7,440 nucleotides of DNA from JAJXWB01 sp047971685 (GTDB lineage Bacteria > Pseudomonadota > Alphaproteobacteria > Rhizobiales > Beijerinckiaceae). The notes beneath the pieces were generated by a model that saw only the letters and a program-made list of their open reading frames with translations, did no database searches and was not told where the DNA came from. The stretch is taken from positions 1 to 7,440 of the forward strand of contig JBKDZW010000138.1 of the NCBI GenBank assembly GCA_047971685.1, given 5' to 3'. A program made the position numbers and the translations under genes. Of the stretch, positions 6,260 to 7,440 are shown in pieces (within the stretch, counting starts at the first letter, position 1; every line of letters starts with the position of its first letter).

Positions 6260-7117
6260 ATGCTCTCCAAGACCTCTCTCGGCATGATGGCGGCGGCGAT
6301 TATGGGCGTTGCGCTGCTGGGCGCGCCGGCCTTCGCCGAGGGCGACTCGCATTCCTCGCCGAAGCCCCCGCGTCAGACCTGGTCGTTCGCCGGCTTTTTC
6401 GGCAAGTACGATCAGGCCCAGTTGCAGCGCGGTTTCAAGGTGTTCCGCGAAGTCTGCTCAAGCTGCCACGCCGCCGACAAGCTCGCCTTCCGCAATCTGG
6501 CGGAACCGGGCGGTCCGAGTTTCTCCGAAGCGCAGGTGAAGGCGCTCGCCGCCGAATACAAGATCAAGGACGGCCCCAACGACGCCGGCGACATGTTCGA
6601 GCGCCCCGGACGTACGTCCGACCACTGGCCCTCGCCCTTCGCCAACGACAATGCGGCGCGCGCGGCCAACGGCGGCGCCCTGCCGCCGGACATGTCGCTG
6701 CTCGCCAAGGCGCGTTCCTACAAGCGCGGCTTTCCGATGTTCCTGTTCGACGCCCTGCCGGGCATCCAGTACCAGGAGCATGGCGCAGACTACATCACCG
6801 CGCTGATGCTCGCCTACAAGGATGAGCCGCCGCATGGCGTGAAGCTCGACGCCGGCCAGTACTGGAACGACATCATGCCGGGCAATCGCATTGCGATGCC
6901 CAAGCCGATCAGCGACGGTCAGGTGGATTACACCGACGGCACGCCGGCGACGATGGAAAATTACGCCAAGGACGTGTCCGCCTTCCTGATGTGGCTGGCC
7001 GAGCCGAAACTCGACCAGCGCAAGAAAACGGGCTTCCAGGTGCTGGTGTTCATGCTGGTTCTGACCGGCCTGCTCTTTGCGACCAAGAAGCGGGTGTGGT
7101 CGAACGTCGATCACTGA
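6260..7117 (+). CDS. petC: Cytochrome c1 of the bc1 complex
   Basis: Cytochrome c1 accepts electrons from the Rieske centre and passes them to soluble or membrane-bound cytochrome c in the periplasm. The precursor is 285 residues. A Sec signal peptide with a hydrophobic core (about 7-22) and a likely cleavage after APAFA (Ala26) precedes the single c-type heme site CSSCH (66-70). Met213 in GNRIAMPKPI is the expected sixth heme ligand. A C-terminal helix (about 258-274) followed by KKR anchors the protein in the membrane. The two heme cysteines are its only cysteines, so the extra disulfide known in R. capsulatus c1 is absent. The ATG at 6260 has AGGA upstream, 27 bp after the petB stop. The gene ends the operon, with a strong terminator 20 bp beyond. 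Confidence 0.98.
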   Translation: MLSKTSLGMMAAAIMGVALLGAPAFAEGDSHSSPKPPRQTWSFAGFFGKYDQAQLQRGFKVFREVCSSCHAADKLAFRNLAEPGGPSFSEAQVKALAAEYKIKDGPNDAGDMFERPGRTSDHWPSPFANDNAARAANGGALPPDMSLLAKARSYKRGFPMFLFDALPGIQYQEHGADYITALMLAYKDEPPHGVKLDAGQYWNDIMPGNRIAMPKPISDGQVDYTDGTPATMENYAKDVSAFLMWLAEPKLDQRKKTGFQVLVFMLVLTGLLFATKKRVWSNVDH

Positions 7118-7137
7118 GCGGTTTTACGAGATGCGAC

Positions 7138-7162
7138 AAGGCCCCGGCGACGGGGCCTTTTT
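7138..7162 (+). terminator. Intrinsic terminator of the petABC operon
   Basis: AAGGCCCCG (7138-7146) pairs perfectly with CGGGGCCTT (7151-7159) around the loop GCGA, a stable GNRA tetraloop, and is followed by a run of T (7158-7162). This is a textbook Rho-independent terminator placed 20 bp after the petC stop. It should insulate ychF from the pet operon. Confidence 0.93.
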
Positions 7163-7178
7163 CGTTTGCGGCTTTTTT

Positions 7179-7200
7179 CGTCCGGGGCCTTGTCCGGACG
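7179..7200. repeat. Second inverted repeat downstream of the pet terminator
   Basis: CGTCCGG (7179-7185) pairs perfectly with CCGGACG (7194-7200) around an 8-base loop. It contains CGGGGCCTT (7183-7191), an exact copy of the 3' arm of the preceding terminator (7151-7159). A T6 run lies before the stem (7173-7178), not after it. It may be a backup structure or part of the ychF leader. Confidence 0.5.
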
Positions 7201-7270
7201 CCTTGCCTTTTGCGGCTGCGCCCCGCATACCGCCCGCAATTCCCGAAACCAGCGAAAGCCGGACGAAACC

Positions 7271-7440
7271 ATGGGCTTCAAATGTGGAATCGTCGGCTTG
7301 CCGAATGTCGGCAAGTCGACCCTGTTCAACGCGCTGACGCAGACGGCGGCGGCGCAGGCGGCCAATTATCCATTCTGCACCATCGAGCCCAATGTCGGCG
7401 ATGTCGCCGTGCCCGATCCGCGCCTCGACATGTTGTGCAA
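7271..7440 (+). CDS. ychF: Redox-regulated ATPase YchF (Obg-like), N-terminal part
   Basis: YchF (EngD) is a universally conserved Obg-family P-loop protein. Unlike its relatives it prefers ATP to GTP, binds ribosomes, and is linked to stress and redox responses. Only the first 56 codons lie in the window, out of roughly 365 in the family. The start MGFKCGIVGLPNVGKST (1-17) carries the Walker A motif GLPNVGKST (9-17). NYPFCTIEPNVG (32-43) is the family's very conserved switch I segment with its Thr. The ATG at 7271 has a weak GGA-containing ribosome site about 8 bases upstream. The gene is separated from petC by 153 bp including a strong terminator, so it has its own promoter, which I could not pinpoint. 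The NKxE motif that sets nucleotide choice lies beyond the window. Confidence 0.95.
   Translation, partial: MGFKCGIVGLPNVGKSTLFNALTQTAAAQAANYPFCTIEPNVGDVAVPDPRLDMLC

Noticed and set aside
4400..6352. A 650-codon open frame on the minus strand across petA and petB
   Set aside because: It is exactly antisense to two certain genes, is rich in His, Arg, Asp and Glu with no recognisable domain, and arises because GC-rich codon use removes stops from the opposite strand.

Overview
The window is a GC-rich stretch of chromosomal housekeeping genes. The gene families, gene order and high third-position GC suggest an alphaproteobacterium, most likely of the Hyphomicrobiales (Rhizobiales). The supporting points are a three-gene petA-petB-petC operon with cytochrome b and cytochrome c1 as separate proteins (not the fused fbcH form of Bradyrhizobium), petABC divergent from trmL-hemF, and carA divergent from a GatB/YqeY-domain gene. 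A genus cannot be assigned from the sequence alone. No mobile element, CRISPR array, tRNA or rRNA was seen.

Layout. (1) 22-1242, minus: carA, the glutaminase subunit of carbamoyl-phosphate synthetase, read toward the left edge. (2) 1243-1464: a divergent intergenic region with a carA promoter candidate, two near-identical 16-bp direct repeats around a 12-bp palindrome, and a separate 10-bp palindrome. (3) 1465-2779, plus: a tightly packed set of three genes, namely a GatB/YqeY-domain protein, a small GtrA-like four-helix membrane protein and a PaaI-like hotdog thioesterase. The last two overlap by 4 bp. (4) 2809-4225, minus: trmL then hemF, convergent with the thioesterase gene. (5) 4226-4414: a divergent control region. 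(6) 4415-7117, plus: petA (Rieske protein), petB (cytochrome b) and petC (cytochrome c1), the three catalytic subunits of the cytochrome bc1 complex, ended by a strong intrinsic terminator at 7138-7162. (7) 7271 to the right edge, plus: the first 56 codons of ychF.

How the genes fit together. petABC encodes a complete minimal respiratory complex III that passes electrons from quinol to cytochrome c. All expected ligands are present: two Cys and two His for the 2Fe-2S cluster, four His for the two b hemes, and CxxCH plus Met for heme c1. The divergent hemF encodes the oxygen-dependent coproporphyrinogen III oxidase of heme synthesis, so a heme-making step sits beside a heme-consuming complex. 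trmL modifies the tRNA wobble base and appears to be a passenger in the hemF unit. carA feeds arginine and pyrimidine synthesis.

I found no convincing undescribed system. The points worth a second look are small: the repeat and palindrome arrangement in the carA leader, the coupled membrane-protein/thioesterase pair after yqeY, the hairpin in the petA leader, and the duplicated 9-mer at the pet terminator.
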